Below, piece after piece: positions 27,153-36,051 of a stretch of DNA of 64,000 nucleotides (its first letter is position 1; each line of letters begins with the position of its first letter). Both the position numbers and the translations under genes were made by a program. A model generated the notes under the pieces. It was not told where the DNA came from, searched no databases, and saw only the letters and a list, made by a program, of their open reading frames with translations. The DNA is from Dyadobacter beijingensis DSM 21582 (GTDB taxonomy: Bacteria > Bacteroidota > Bacteroidia > Cytophagales > Spirosomataceae). The stretch covers positions 496,001 to 560,000 of the forward strand of contig NZ_KB907786.1 in assembly GCF_000382205.1 (NCBI RefSeq), in the 5' to 3' direction.

Positions 27153-28052
27153 ATGAAATTCTCCAAATACTACCTCACCGCATTTGTTTCATTTTTGATC
27201 TGGGGGTTTTTCAGCCTCGCATTGAAGCCGCTGAAAGGTTATCCCTCGCTCGACATCCTCTTTTACCGCGTCTTCATTTGTGCGGCGGTGATGGCGGTCG
27301 TAAGCCTGGTTGTGCGTGTGAAAGTATTGAAGGAAAGCATCGCGGCATTCAAAGCAATGCCCGCGGCACGGAAACGGCAGGTCGCATGTCTGACATTAGC
27401 CGGCGGCGTTTTGCTGACGGCCAACTGGTTTTTCTTCATTTACGTGATGAACCACATCAGCGTCAAAGCCGCATCGTTCGCCTACCTCGTTTGCCCGATC
27501 ATGACAACCGTCATCGCGTTTTTCGTGCTCGACGAAAAGCTGAGCCGCTGGCAATGGACGGCCGTGCTGCTGAGTGTGGCGAGCTGTATTTTGTTGTCTT
27601 TCAATAATGTATCGGATATTCTGTACAGCCTCATCGTGGCAGCTTCCTACGCATTGTACCTGGTAAGCCAGCGCAAGAATACCGGTATCGACAAGTTCCT
27701 CGTGCTTACGGTCCAGATTATCTTTTCGGCATTGCTCCTGCTGCCGTTCTACCCCCAATACAGCGCGGAGCTACCCAGGGAAGTTTCGTTTTATGTGTTG
27801 ATCACGCTGATCGCCGTCGTATTTACGATCATTCCGCTGTTTATGAACCTCTACGCATTGCAGGGCGTGACTTCTTCCACGATGGGTATTTTGTTGTATA
27901 TCAATCCATTGATGAATTTCGCGATCGCATTGTTCTACTTTCACGAACCGATTAACAGTATTCAGGTCACCGCCTATTCGCTGATTATGCTATCGATTAT
28001 CATATTCAACGAACGGTTTATTTTCCGGCGTAACCCTACTGCCCTCGTCTAG
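27153..28052 (+). CDS. EamA-family transporter (RarD-like)
   Basis: The protein has 299 residues from ATG 27153, preferred over the TTG one codon earlier. Ten hydrophobic helices are arranged as two five-helix EamA halves. The opening FSKYYLTAFVSFLIWGFF and SVKAASFAYLVCPIMT are characteristic of the RarD subgroup. It is likely an exporter of small metabolites or a permease of unknown substrate in the inner membrane. Its last 17 bases overlap the end of the convergent methyltransferase gene. Confidence 0.85.
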   Translation: MKFSKYYLTAFVSFLIWGFFSLALKPLKGYPSLDILFYRVFICAAVMAVVSLVVRVKVLKESIAAFKAMPAARKRQVACLTLAGGVLLTANWFFFIYVMNHISVKAASFAYLVCPIMTTVIAFFVLDEKLSRWQWTAVLLSVASCILLSFNNVSDILYSLIVAASYALYLVSQRKNTGIDKFLVLTVQIIFSALLLLPFYPQYSAELPREVSFYVLITLIAVVFTIIPLFMNLYALQGVTSSTMGILLYINPLMNFAIALFYFHEPINSIQVTAYSLIMLSIIIFNERFIFRRNPTALV

Positions 28053-28677
28053 CACGCTTGTACACGGCCGAGCGGATAAAACGGGCGAACTGAAAATATT
28101 CAGCTTTGCATGTGTAGCCGTTTTGTGCAAAAAGGCGCTTCATATCGGGCAATTCGCGGGCTTCTACCTGGCTGATGGTCCGGAAGAAAACGTACATAGC
28201 ACGGAGCAGCAGCTTTTGCCAGAATGCATGACCATTTTGTTCGATATTGAAATCGGCAAAAAGCCATTGTCCGCCGGGCAACAGCAGATCATCTAATTTT
28301 TGAAAAACAGCTTCCGCACGTACAGGAGCGAAGTTGTCGAAAAGAAAAGGTGTCACAACCGCGTCGTACCGGTGCGCGGGAACAAAGTCCTCGACGCCCG
28401 AATGCACAAAACGGACCTCATTGTCAGCCGTATTCCGCCGCCGCGAGCGTGCCAGCATGTTGCCGGAAATTTCCACGTAATCGATCACCAGCCCCGAGCC
28501 GTGCCGCCGGGCGATTTCTTCCAGTATCCAGCCCGTTCCACCGCCGACGATGAGCATACGTCCCGGCGGTCCGATATGGCCGAGCAAACTTTGCTGCGCC
28601 CGCACGATCGCTTTTCCAAAGATGAGCCGGCTCAGCCGGTCGTAGTACCGGGCGATGCGGTCGTAGTTGTTCACCAT
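28036..28677 (-). CDS. SAM-dependent methyltransferase, class I
   Basis: The protein has 213 residues. The SAM-binding motif I is MLIVGGGTGWILEEIA at about residue 40, with an acidic strand end at YVEISGNML and a post-motif DAVVTPFLFDNF. The start YDRIARYYDRLSRLIFG resembles ubiquinone/menaquinone methyltransferases (UbiE-like). The substrate is unknown. It lies three bases after the UbiA-like gene in the same direction, so the two are cotranscribed and may act on the same lipid or quinone-like molecule. Confidence 0.85.
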   Translation of the reverse strand: MVNNYDRIARYYDRLSRLIFGKAIVRAQQSLLGHIGPPGRMLIVGGGTGWILEEIARRHGSGLVIDYVEISGNMLARSRRRNTADNEVRFVHSGVEDFVPAHRYDAVVTPFLFDNFAPVRAEAVFQKLDDLLLPGGQWLFADFNIEQNGHAFWQKLLLRAMYVFFRTISQVEARELPDMKRLFAQNGYTCKAEYFQFARFIRSAVYKRARRGQ

Positions 28678-28680
28678 CGT

Positions 28681-29604
28681 TTAATGCAGGTTTGGATAAA
28701 CAAAAAAGCTTCCCGCGATGCCGCATAATGCTTTCACAAGCAGTAGCCCGTCGATCACGATGAGGTAAAAGAGAATCCCCTGCCGTTTTTGGAGCGAAAA
28801 CGCCACGGCCAGCAGGCAAACGAATGGCACCATATTAAACAGGATCGTGGGAAGGCCGAAGCCTCGGAAAAGCGCAAATGTGAGAAAAGAAACGAGGCCG
28901 ATCAGCAGGAGCGGCACCAGGATGTAGTAGATCGTATTGCGCAGCCCGATCCGCACGGCAAAAGTTTTCAGCTCGATGTTCGCGTCGTCCTCATAATCCT
29001 TCATATCGAACATAATTGCATTCACGGTGCAGAACATCCAGTTTTTGACGAACAGCCAGAGCATTACCCAAGGCTCCGTAACGCTGATATTCTGCTCGAT
29101 TTTCAATGCGGCAACAGGAAAAAGGTTCACGCAGCCCGCCCATACGAAACCGATCACGAATGCTTTCAGCCAGCCCGTCCGGCGCAGGTTGAGCGAGATA
29201 ATGGATTTGGGAAGCAAACCATAATACAGCACGGCGGCCAGCGGCACGGTAGCCAGCGCCAGCCAGTAGAAAAGCGGTAAATGCAGGATCGCTTCCGCAT
29301 TTTTTAACAGAAAATAACTGCCGAGCCCCACGCCGATACAGGGTAACACCACCTGGCTCACCCGCACGAACCGGTAATGCAGCCGGTACCACTCCGTCCG
29401 CGGATTGGCCGAAATGGCCGGGATCACCGGACCCGAGTAGGCAAATGTGTAGTAGAAGACAGTCGCACAAAAAACGAGCAGGTAATACACCACCGAATTG
29501 AGCGGGAGGTTCAGCTGAAAGGCCGTTTCCAGGGACAATGCCACCGCCAGCAGGCCGACGAAATAATTGGCAAAAAATACAAATGCAATAATCCTGTTTA
29601 ACAT
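28681..29604 (-). CDS. UbiA-like polytopic membrane protein
   Basis: The protein has 307 residues if started at ATG 29604; a longer frame to 29682 adds a polar tail and is less likely. Eight or nine hydrophobic helices are visible. The second Asp-rich motif of UbiA prenyltransferases is present as FDMKDYEDDANIELKTFAVR near residue 195. The first motif (NDxxDxxxD) is not: the matching loop reads ANPRTEWYRLHYRF. It may be a diverged prenyltransferase or a UbiA-fold protein with another job. The methyltransferase gene follows directly. Confidence 0.65.
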   Translation of the reverse strand: MLNRIIAFVFFANYFVGLLAVALSLETAFQLNLPLNSVVYYLLVFCATVFYYTFAYSGPVIPAISANPRTEWYRLHYRFVRVSQVVLPCIGVGLGSYFLLKNAEAILHLPLFYWLALATVPLAAVLYYGLLPKSIISLNLRRTGWLKAFVIGFVWAGCVNLFPVAALKIEQNISVTEPWVMLWLFVKNWMFCTVNAIMFDMKDYEDDANIELKTFAVRIGLRNTIYYILVPLLLIGLVSFLTFALFRGFGLPTILFNMVPFVCLLAVAFSLQKRQGILFYLIVIDGLLLVKALCGIAGSFFVYPNLH

Positions 29605-29750
29605 ATCTGCCTGTGAACCAGTGGTCGACGTACGCGCGGCGTTGGAATAATATAATAAGAATATCAATTTAGAATTTTTCAAGAGCCTGCGGAAAGCATC
29701 CTCGCTATTTCCTACATTCGAAAACGATATTTTCTTAAACCACCATCAAT

Positions 29751-31325
29751 ATGAAAAAAATCTATCTCATCCTGACCCTTTGTCTTTCTTACGGATTTGT
29801 CGTTGGACAAACCAAAGAACCGGTCCGGAAAGATCCCGTCCGGACGGACCCTGTCGTGGAAAACATTGTGAAGGAAGCGACGGAAAATTCACAATTGGAG
29901 AAACTCGCGCACGAACTGATGGACGTCATCGGCCCGCGGCTCGTGGGTTCTCCTCAAATGCAGCAGGCGCACGAATGGGCCGTTGCGAAGTACAAAGGCT
30001 GGAATATCACAGCCAAAAACGAGAAATGGGGCGAATGGCGCGGGTGGGAACGTGGCGTGTCGCATATCGACATGATCGCGCCGCGTGTGAAGTCGCTCGA
30101 AGGCATGCAGCTCGCGTGGAGCCCCGGTACCGGCGGCAAAACCGTGACGGGCGATGTGATGATCCTCCCCGACGTGGCCGATTCGGCCGCATTTCAGAAA
30201 TGGCTGCCCTCGGCGAAGGGTAAATTCATCCTGATCAGCATGAACCAGCCCACCGGCCGCCCGGACTACAACTGGCAGGAATTCGCGACCAAAGAGTCGT
30301 TTGAAAAAATGAAGAAAGAGCGCGACGGTCAAACCGACGCCTGGGCCAACCGCATGAAAAAGACCGGCTACACGGCACGCACATTGCCTGTGGCTTTGGA
30401 AAAAGCAGGCGCGGCGGGTGTGGTCATGTCCTATTGGTCGAAGGGTTTTGGGGCTAATAAAATATTCGGCGCCTACACCAAAACAGTGCCGACCGTGGAT
30501 ATTTCGCTGGAAGATTACGGCTTGCTGTACCGCCTGACCGAATCGGGTCACACGCCGAAAATCAGCGTGCGGGCCGATGCGAAGGAAACCGGCGTGAGCC
30601 AGACGTTCAACACGGTAGGGGAGATCAAAGGCACAGAAAAACCGAACGAATACGTGATCCTTTCCGCGCATTTCGACTCGTGGGACGGTGGCAGCGGCGC
30701 TACCGACAATGGTACCGGCACGCTGGTGATGATGGAGGCGATGCGCATTTTGAAAAAGGTATATCCAAACCCCAAGCGCACCATTCTCGTGGGCCATTGG
30801 GGAAGCGAAGAGCAGGGCTTGAACGGCTCGCGGGCATTTGTGGAAGACCATCCCGAAATCGTGCAGAATATCCAGGCTGTATTTAACCAGGATAATGGAA
30901 CCGGGCGGGTCGTTAACCTGTCGGGGCAGGGCTTCTTGAATTCCTATGAATACCTCACCCGCTGGCTTTCGAAGGTGCCCGAGCCAATCCGCACGCCGAT
31001 CGAAACGCGCTTTCCAGGCGCTCCCGGCGCAGGTGGTTCCGACTTCGCCTCGTTCGTCGCGGCCGGCGCACCGGCGTTCTCGCTGAGCTCGCTCAACTGG
31101 TCGTACGGCACCTACACCTGGCATACCAACCGCGACACGTACGACAAGATCGTGTTCGACGACGTGCGCAGCAACGCGATACTGGCGGCGATCATGGCCT
31201 ACCAGGCCAGCGAAGATCCTGCCAAAACGTCGCGCGAAAAGAGCATCCTGCCCATCGATGCGAAAGGCGCGCCGGGCGCATGGCCTGAACCACGCAAACC
31301 GACACGCCGCGGCGGGATGGATTAA
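29751..31325 (+). CDS. Secreted zinc peptidase, M28 family
   Basis: The protein has 524 residues with a signal peptide (LCLSYGFVVGQ, cut near residue 20). A short tandem PVRKDPVRTDPV linker follows. A PA-type insert covers about residues 120-290. The M28 metal ligands are visible: His307 in SAHFDSWDGG, Asp319 in ATDNGTG, Glu353-Glu354 in GSEEQG, Asp381 in NQDNGTG and His458 in TWHTNRDT. It is an aminopeptidase or carboxypeptidase acting outside the cytoplasm. It precedes the M17 aminopeptidase gene, with a terminator between. Confidence 0.92.
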   Translation: MKKIYLILTLCLSYGFVVGQTKEPVRKDPVRTDPVVENIVKEATENSQLEKLAHELMDVIGPRLVGSPQMQQAHEWAVAKYKGWNITAKNEKWGEWRGWERGVSHIDMIAPRVKSLEGMQLAWSPGTGGKTVTGDVMILPDVADSAAFQKWLPSAKGKFILISMNQPTGRPDYNWQEFATKESFEKMKKERDGQTDAWANRMKKTGYTARTLPVALEKAGAAGVVMSYWSKGFGANKIFGAYTKTVPTVDISLEDYGLLYRLTESGHTPKISVRADAKETGVSQTFNTVGEIKGTEKPNEYVILSAHFDSWDGGSGATDNGTGTLVMMEAMRILKKVYPNPKRTILVGHWGSEEQGLNGSRAFVEDHPEIVQNIQAVFNQDNGTGRVVNLSGQGFLNSYEYLTRWLSKVPEPIRTPIETRFPGAPGAGGSDFASFVAAGAPAFSLSSLNWSYGTYTWHTNRDTYDKIVFDDVRSNAILAAIMAYQASEDPAKTSREKSILPIDAKGAPGAWPEPRKPTRRGGMD

Positions 31326-31346
31326 CAGCCCTATAACCCATTTTTG

Positions 31347-31379
31347 AAAGCAAAGGCATATATTGTCTTTGCTTTTTTT
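31347..31379 (+). terminator. Intrinsic terminator ending directly at the next start codon
   Basis: AAAGCAAAG (31347-31355) pairs with CTTTGCTTT (31367-31375), then T to 31379. The next base begins an ATG of the leucyl aminopeptidase frame. Read-through RNA would place a hairpin against that start codon. Confidence 0.8.
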
Positions 31380-32783
31380 ATGGAACAGAAATCCACGGAT
31401 ATGCAAATACAGATCATACAAGAGCCTGATGAAAACGTGCTGGTCATCCGTCCTTTCGAGCAGGGCTCGGAGCCGGGCAACCAGGAAATGTTCAGGGCCG
31501 AAAAAGGGGAGATATGGTGGTACTCTTCGAAAGAACTATGGCTGGGATTAGGCAAAACGCCGAAGTTGCCCGCGATTGCCCGCATTTTTCGTTCGCTTTT
31601 TTTCAAAAGAAAAGACCGCTGGCCCGCACACATCACGCTCGACGCGCGCGGGAGATCGGCCCAATGGGTAGGAAATGCCGTGAATGGGATGCTGCTGGGC
31701 GGCTACGACCTGCAATTGTACAAGACCGAGCCCAGGCCGGTGAGCGAGTTTTTTAAATCGGGTACATTATACATTGCGACGGAATTGGACGTGGCCGATG
31801 CAGCGGAACAAGCGCGCAAGACGGCCTTGGTACAAACCCGCATCATGGACCTCATGAATGCGCCGGGTAATTATAAAAAGCCCGCAACGCTGGCGGAATG
31901 GGCCGTTAGTTCGGGCGCGGAGAATGGCTATTCGGTACAAATACTGGAAAAGGCCTACCTGGAAGCGCAGGGAATGCATGCATTGCTGGCCGTGAGCAAA
32001 GGCAGCGCCGAGCCGCCGGTGATGATCGTTTCGGAATACCAACCGGCGCATTACACACACACGGTGGCGCTCGTGGGCAAAGGCGTCACCTTCGATACGG
32101 GCGGGATCTCGATCAAGCCTTCGGCGAACATGCATTTGATGAAAAGCGATATGGGGGGCGCTGCTGCCGTGCTGGGCACGGTGGAGCTGGCGGCGCAATT
32201 GCAGCTGCCTGTCCGCATTGTGGGCGTCATTCCTTCGACGGAGAATGCGGTCGACGGGGCGGCGATGAAACCCGGCGATGTGATCGGCTCGTATGCCGGT
32301 AAAACGATCGAGGTGATCGATACCGATGCGGAAGGGCGGCTGATTTTGGCCGACGGGCTGCATTATGCCGTGAAGCAATTCGTGCCGGACGTGCTGATCG
32401 ACCTTGCGACGTTGACAGGCAGCGTGATACAGACGCTTGGTTATGAGGCCGCAGGCCTGTTTAGCCCGAACGACGAGCTCGCGGCGGCGCTCACGGAGGC
32501 AGGCGATGCAACCGGTGAGCGGCTTTGGAGGTTGCCGGTTTGGGATGAATACAGGGAAGAGATCAGTTCCGACATTGCAGATGTGAAAAACTACCACGGA
32601 AAACCGTTGGCGGGGGCCATTGTGGCGGCCAAGTTTCTGGAAGCGTTTACGGCGGAACATCCGGCCTGGGCGCATCTGGACATTGCCGGAATGGCGTTCG
32701 GCGACACCGAGTTTGCCCCCGGCCGGGCGGGAACGGCGTATGGCATCCGGTTGCTCATTGCGTACCTGTCGAAGCTGGGTTGA
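31380..32783 (+). CDS. Leucyl aminopeptidase, M17 family
   Basis: The protein has 467 residues from ATG 31380; ATG 31401 is an alternative, and a longer frame from 31344 runs through the terminator and is rejected. The C-terminal catalytic domain shows the M17 metal and active-site blocks: VGKGVTFDTGGISIKPS, MKSDMGGAAAV and DTDAEGRLILADGL. It is a cytoplasmic two-zinc hexameric exopeptidase that finishes peptide breakdown. It may act after the secreted M28 enzyme encoded upstream in a peptide-use pathway, which is inferred from position. Confidence 0.93.
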   Translation: MEQKSTDMQIQIIQEPDENVLVIRPFEQGSEPGNQEMFRAEKGEIWWYSSKELWLGLGKTPKLPAIARIFRSLFFKRKDRWPAHITLDARGRSAQWVGNAVNGMLLGGYDLQLYKTEPRPVSEFFKSGTLYIATELDVADAAEQARKTALVQTRIMDLMNAPGNYKKPATLAEWAVSSGAENGYSVQILEKAYLEAQGMHALLAVSKGSAEPPVMIVSEYQPAHYTHTVALVGKGVTFDTGGISIKPSANMHLMKSDMGGAAAVLGTVELAAQLQLPVRIVGVIPSTENAVDGAAMKPGDVIGSYAGKTIEVIDTDAEGRLILADGLHYAVKQFVPDVLIDLATLTGSVIQTLGYEAAGLFSPNDELAAALTEAGDATGERLWRLPVWDEYREEISSDIADVKNYHGKPLAGAIVAAKFLEAFTAEHPAWAHLDIAGMAFGDTEFAPGRAGTAYGIRLLIAYLSKLG

Positions 32784-32917
32784 CCGGTTTGCAAGCAGCG
32801 TTGTAACGGAAATTTAACCGTGGCTTTTCTTGCCTAAATGGTTCTTTTTGCTAGATTTGAGAATAATGCTTTGCGGTGATCCCATCGAAACCGCTACCGT
32901 TCACCAAATTTCATTTT

Positions 32918-34132
32918 ATGACCCCAACTCTGACTTTTCTCTGCATTTCGACTTATTTCAAAGGCAACGACTTTTTGCTGGCGCTGAAAGATGCCGGTAA
33001 CAAGGTGTTTTTGATCACCGCCAAAAAACTGGAACACAAACCGTGGGTCCGGGAGGCTGTGGATGAATTTTTTTATATAGAGGAAGGAGAAGACGGGACT
33101 TATAATATGAACGAGATCATCACGGGCCTCGCGTACGTGATGCGCACCCGCCCGATCGACCGGGTGGTGGCGCTCGACGATTTCGACGTGGAGAAAGCGG
33201 CGCACATCCGCGAATATTTCCGGATTCCGGGGATGGGCCAGACCACCGGCCGCTACTTCCGCGACAAGCTCGCCATGCGTACCAAGGCGCTGGAATCGGG
33301 TATTCTGGTACCAGGCTTCTCGGCACTCTTCAACGACGACCAGATCAATCGTTTTATCGAAAAATACCCCGGGCCGTGGATGATCAAGCCACGCTCCGAG
33401 GCGTCGGCAACCGGCATTCAAAAGCTGAGCACGGCGGAAGAACTTTGGAATACCATTCATGAGCTGGGCGACAAACGCCATGCGTACCTCGTAGAACAAT
33501 ACAAGCCAGGCGATGTGTATCACGTCGATTCGATCTCCTATAATGGAATTGTCATATTCTCCTGGAATAGCAAATACCTCGCGCCGCCGTTCGATGTGGC
33601 GCATGGGGGAGGCATATTCCGGTCGGTGACGGTCCCGCTGGACTCATCGGAAGAGCATGCATTGCAGACGCTCGCCGTGGATTTGCTCAAAGCATTCGGC
33701 TTGAAACACAGCGCCTCACACACCGAGGTGATCCGCTGCTACGACGATGGCAAATACTATTTTCTCGAAACATCGTCGCGGGTAGGCGGCGCACATTTGT
33801 CCGAAATGGTCGAAGCGGCGTCGGGTATCAATCTATGGAAAGAATGGGCCCGGATGGAAACCGCCGAGGCAAAGGGCGAGAATTACAAGCTGCCATCGGT
33901 GCGGAAAGAATATTCGGGGATCATTATTTCGCTCGCCCGCCAGGAATGGCCTGACCTATCGGTTTTTAATGACCCGGAAATAGTCTGGCGCATGGAAGAA
34001 CCGCATCATGTAGGCCTGGTGGTCCGTTCCAAATCGCGCGACAAAGTGCTGGAACTGATGGACAAATACGCGGCTATCGTTCAAAAGAAGTACCACGCCT
34101 CCGCCCCGGCGCCGAAGAAGCCGACGCATTAG
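32918..34132 (+). CDS. Stand-alone ATP-grasp protein
   Basis: The protein has 404 residues from ATG 32918; a GTG at 32876 gives a less plausible N-terminus. It has a pre-ATP-grasp Rossmann-like domain (residues 1-100), then ATP-grasp blocks: GPWMIKPRSEASATGI (nucleotide lysine), YLVEQYKPGDVYHVDS, and FLETSSRVGGAHLSEMVE (metal ligands Glu and Asn/Ser-Arg). This group resembles carnosine-synthase or biotin-carboxylase-like amino acid ligases. It would join an acid to an amine using ATP, with unknown substrates. It has no evident operon partners. Confidence 0.82.
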   Translation: MTPTLTFLCISTYFKGNDFLLALKDAGNKVFLITAKKLEHKPWVREAVDEFFYIEEGEDGTYNMNEIITGLAYVMRTRPIDRVVALDDFDVEKAAHIREYFRIPGMGQTTGRYFRDKLAMRTKALESGILVPGFSALFNDDQINRFIEKYPGPWMIKPRSEASATGIQKLSTAEELWNTIHELGDKRHAYLVEQYKPGDVYHVDSISYNGIVIFSWNSKYLAPPFDVAHGGGIFRSVTVPLDSSEEHALQTLAVDLLKAFGLKHSASHTEVIRCYDDGKYYFLETSSRVGGAHLSEMVEAASGINLWKEWARMETAEAKGENYKLPSVRKEYSGIIISLARQEWPDLSVFNDPEIVWRMEEPHHVGLVVRSKSRDKVLELMDKYAAIVQKKYHASAPAPKKPTH

Positions 34133-34192
34133 CGGCTACTGCTTGGTAAATAGCGAAGCATAGGCTGGCGCAGCATGATGTGGCATGAAAAC

Positions 34193-34228
34193 AAAAACGG
34201 GTTCGCCATTGAAATGACAAACCCGTTT
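34193..34228 (-). terminator. Intrinsic terminator of the DUF4440-like gene
   Basis: Reading leftward, AAACGGGTT pairs with AACCCGTTT and is followed by TTGTTTTC. It lies about 20 bases after the leftward stop codon. Confidence 0.75.
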
Positions 34229-34247
34229 AAAATGCGTCAAGCTCCGA

Positions 34248-34682
34248 TTACACCAGCTTGAATGCCTGGCGGCCGAGCAGTACCCAGTTGCCTTTCACTT
34301 TCTGAAAAACCATGAATACGCCCAGTTTCACCTGTGCGGGGTCTTTGCCCTTGTTGGCGGTGTCGCCATAAAGCTTATGACGGACGATCGCCACGTCGCC
34401 GGAAATGGAGATCGTTTGTTCACTCAGGTCGATTTTGGTGAATTTGGATTCCTCGCTCACGAGCGCACGGATGAATTCCTTCTGATCTTCGAGCAGGCCG
34501 TTCGAGTGTCCGTAAGACAGCGAAGGGGAAGTCAGTTTTTTCAGTTCGGCTTCGTTGGCGCTGATAATGGCTGTTTTTAGTTTTTCAACCGTGGCGGCTA
34601 CGGCTTTTTCATCGGCGCCCTGGGCGAATACGAATGCATTGCCTATCAGCAGGAACGCGAGGAGCAAAAGTGTTTTTTTCAT
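34248..34682 (-). CDS. Secreted NTF2-like (DUF4440) protein
   Basis: The protein has 144 residues with a clear signal peptide (MKKTLLLLAFLLIGNAFVFAQ). The mature part is one NTF2-like domain with the DUF4440 pattern: an initial helix VEKLKTAIISANEAEL, then SPSLSYGHSNG, AIVRHKLYG and FMVFQKVKGNWVLLGRQA. Function is unknown; relatives may bind small ligands in the periplasm. It is downstream of the uronate MFS gene on the same strand with a gap of 52 bases, so read-through from the pectin operon is possible. Confidence 0.85.
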   Translation of the reverse strand: MKKTLLLLAFLLIGNAFVFAQGADEKAVAATVEKLKTAIISANEAELKKLTSPSLSYGHSNGLLEDQKEFIRALVSEESKFTKIDLSEQTISISGDVAIVRHKLYGDTANKGKDPAQVKLGVFMVFQKVKGNWVLLGRQAFKLV

Positions 34683-34734
34683 CGATTAATTGGGAATTAG
34701 GATTATGACTTCGGCTGTCAGCGGTCGGTGGTCA

Positions 34735-36051
34735 TCAAATATCCACCCTTTCCATTTTCGGCGAAAACAGGTGCATCACGCCCCACGCAAGCAGGTATGC
34801 GAACCCGCAGATGATGAAGATCACATTGTAACCTCCGCCGATGTTTCCGGCCGCCTTGTAATTGTCCAGAATGATCCCTACCAAAAGAGGAAACAGGATG
34901 CCTCCTACTGATCCGGCCATTCCACCGATTCCGACGACCGAACTTACGGCCTTTTTAGGAAACATATCCGAAGCCGTTGTAAAAATATTTGCACTCCAGG
35001 CCTGGTGCGCCGCCGCGGCCAGACTGATCAGGACCACCGCCTGCCAGATATTGGTCGTGTATTGCGCTGCCATAATCGGCATGACGAGGAATGCGAAAAT
35101 CAGCATCGAAGTCTTCCGTGCGCGGAAAACCGGCCAGCCTTTTTTGATAAAATACCCCGATAAATAGCCCCCGCCGATGCTGCCGATCGTAGTCGCTGTG
35201 TAAACGATCACCAGCTCCGGGCTGGGCTTCGAAAGGTTGAGTTTGAATGCCTCCGCGAAATAGGAGGGTAGCCAGTACAGGAAAAACCACCAGATCGGAT
35301 CGGTGAGCATTTTGCCGAATACAAAAGCCCAAGTTTGCCGGATTTTGAACAATTGCAGCCATTTCACGGGCGCTTCCTTGCTCGTATCGGGCTCGTTGTC
35401 GCTGTGAATGTAGTCGTATTCTGCCTGGTTGACGCGCGGCTGCTTCGATGGAAGCTCGTACATGCGCCACCAGAAGATAAGCCAGACGAACCCCAGCGCG
35501 CCGGTGATCAGGAATGCCTCCTGCCAGCCATAAGCGCCCAAAATCCAGGGCACCATAATGGGAGCCACCACCGCACCGATGTTGGCGCCGGAGTTGAAAA
35601 TGCCCGTTGCCAGGGCGCGTTCCTTTTTGGGGAACCACTCCGCAGTAGCCTTGATCGCCACCGGGAAGTTGCCTGCCTCGCCAAGCCCGAGAATGGCCCG
35701 CATGAACCCGAAGCTGAATGTGCCCGTCGCGACGGCATGCAGCATGGCGGCGATGCTCCACACGACCACCGAAATAACGTAGCCGATTTTGGTGCCGATC
35801 TTATCGATAATGGCCCCGAAACCGATCAGCGAAAATGCGTAGGCTGCCTGGAACGCCATCACGATATGGCTGAAATCCGACTCCGACCAGCCAAAGTCGG
35901 CTTCCAAAGTTGGTTTGAGCAGTCCCAGCACCTGCCGGTCGAGGTAGTTGATCGTTGTCGCGCAGAATAGCAGCGCCACCACGCGCCAGCGGTAACTGGT
36001 TTTGGGCGCGTCGGTTTGGACTTGCGCGGTTTCAGGGTTGGGAGAAAGCAT
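34735..36051 (-). CDS. MFS transporter, hexuronate (ExuT-like)
   Basis: The protein has 438 residues and twelve helices. The ACS-family opening WRVVALLFCATTINYLDRQV and FGFMRAILGLGEAGNFP with KERALATGIFNSGANIG are typical of hexuronate/galacturonate:H+ symporters. Its start overlaps the end of uxaB by 20 bases, so it is the last gene of the pectin operon. It should import galacturonate or glucuronate, and possibly unsaturated uronates, across the inner membrane. Specificity is inferred from family and context. Confidence 0.9.
   Translation of the reverse strand: MLSPNPETAQVQTDAPKTSYRWRVVALLFCATTINYLDRQVLGLLKPTLEADFGWSESDFSHIVMAFQAAYAFSLIGFGAIIDKIGTKIGYVISVVVWSIAAMLHAVATGTFSFGFMRAILGLGEAGNFPVAIKATAEWFPKKERALATGIFNSGANIGAVVAPIMVPWILGAYGWQEAFLITGALGFVWLIFWWRMYELPSKQPRVNQAEYDYIHSDNEPDTSKEAPVKWLQLFKIRQTWAFVFGKMLTDPIWWFFLYWLPSYFAEAFKLNLSKPSPELVIVYTATTIGSIGGGYLSGYFIKKGWPVFRARKTSMLIFAFLVMPIMAAQYTTNIWQAVVLISLAAAAHQAWSANIFTTASDMFPKKAVSSVVGIGGMAGSVGGILFPLLVGIILDNYKAAGNIGGGYNVIFIICGFAYLLAWGVMHLFSPKMERVDI

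Noticed and set aside
29889..31421. A 510-residue leftward frame opposite the M28 peptidase
   Set aside because: Its His/Arg-rich translation lacks any motif, while the rightward frame has a signal peptide and all zinc ligands. Long shadow frames are expected in GC-rich DNA.
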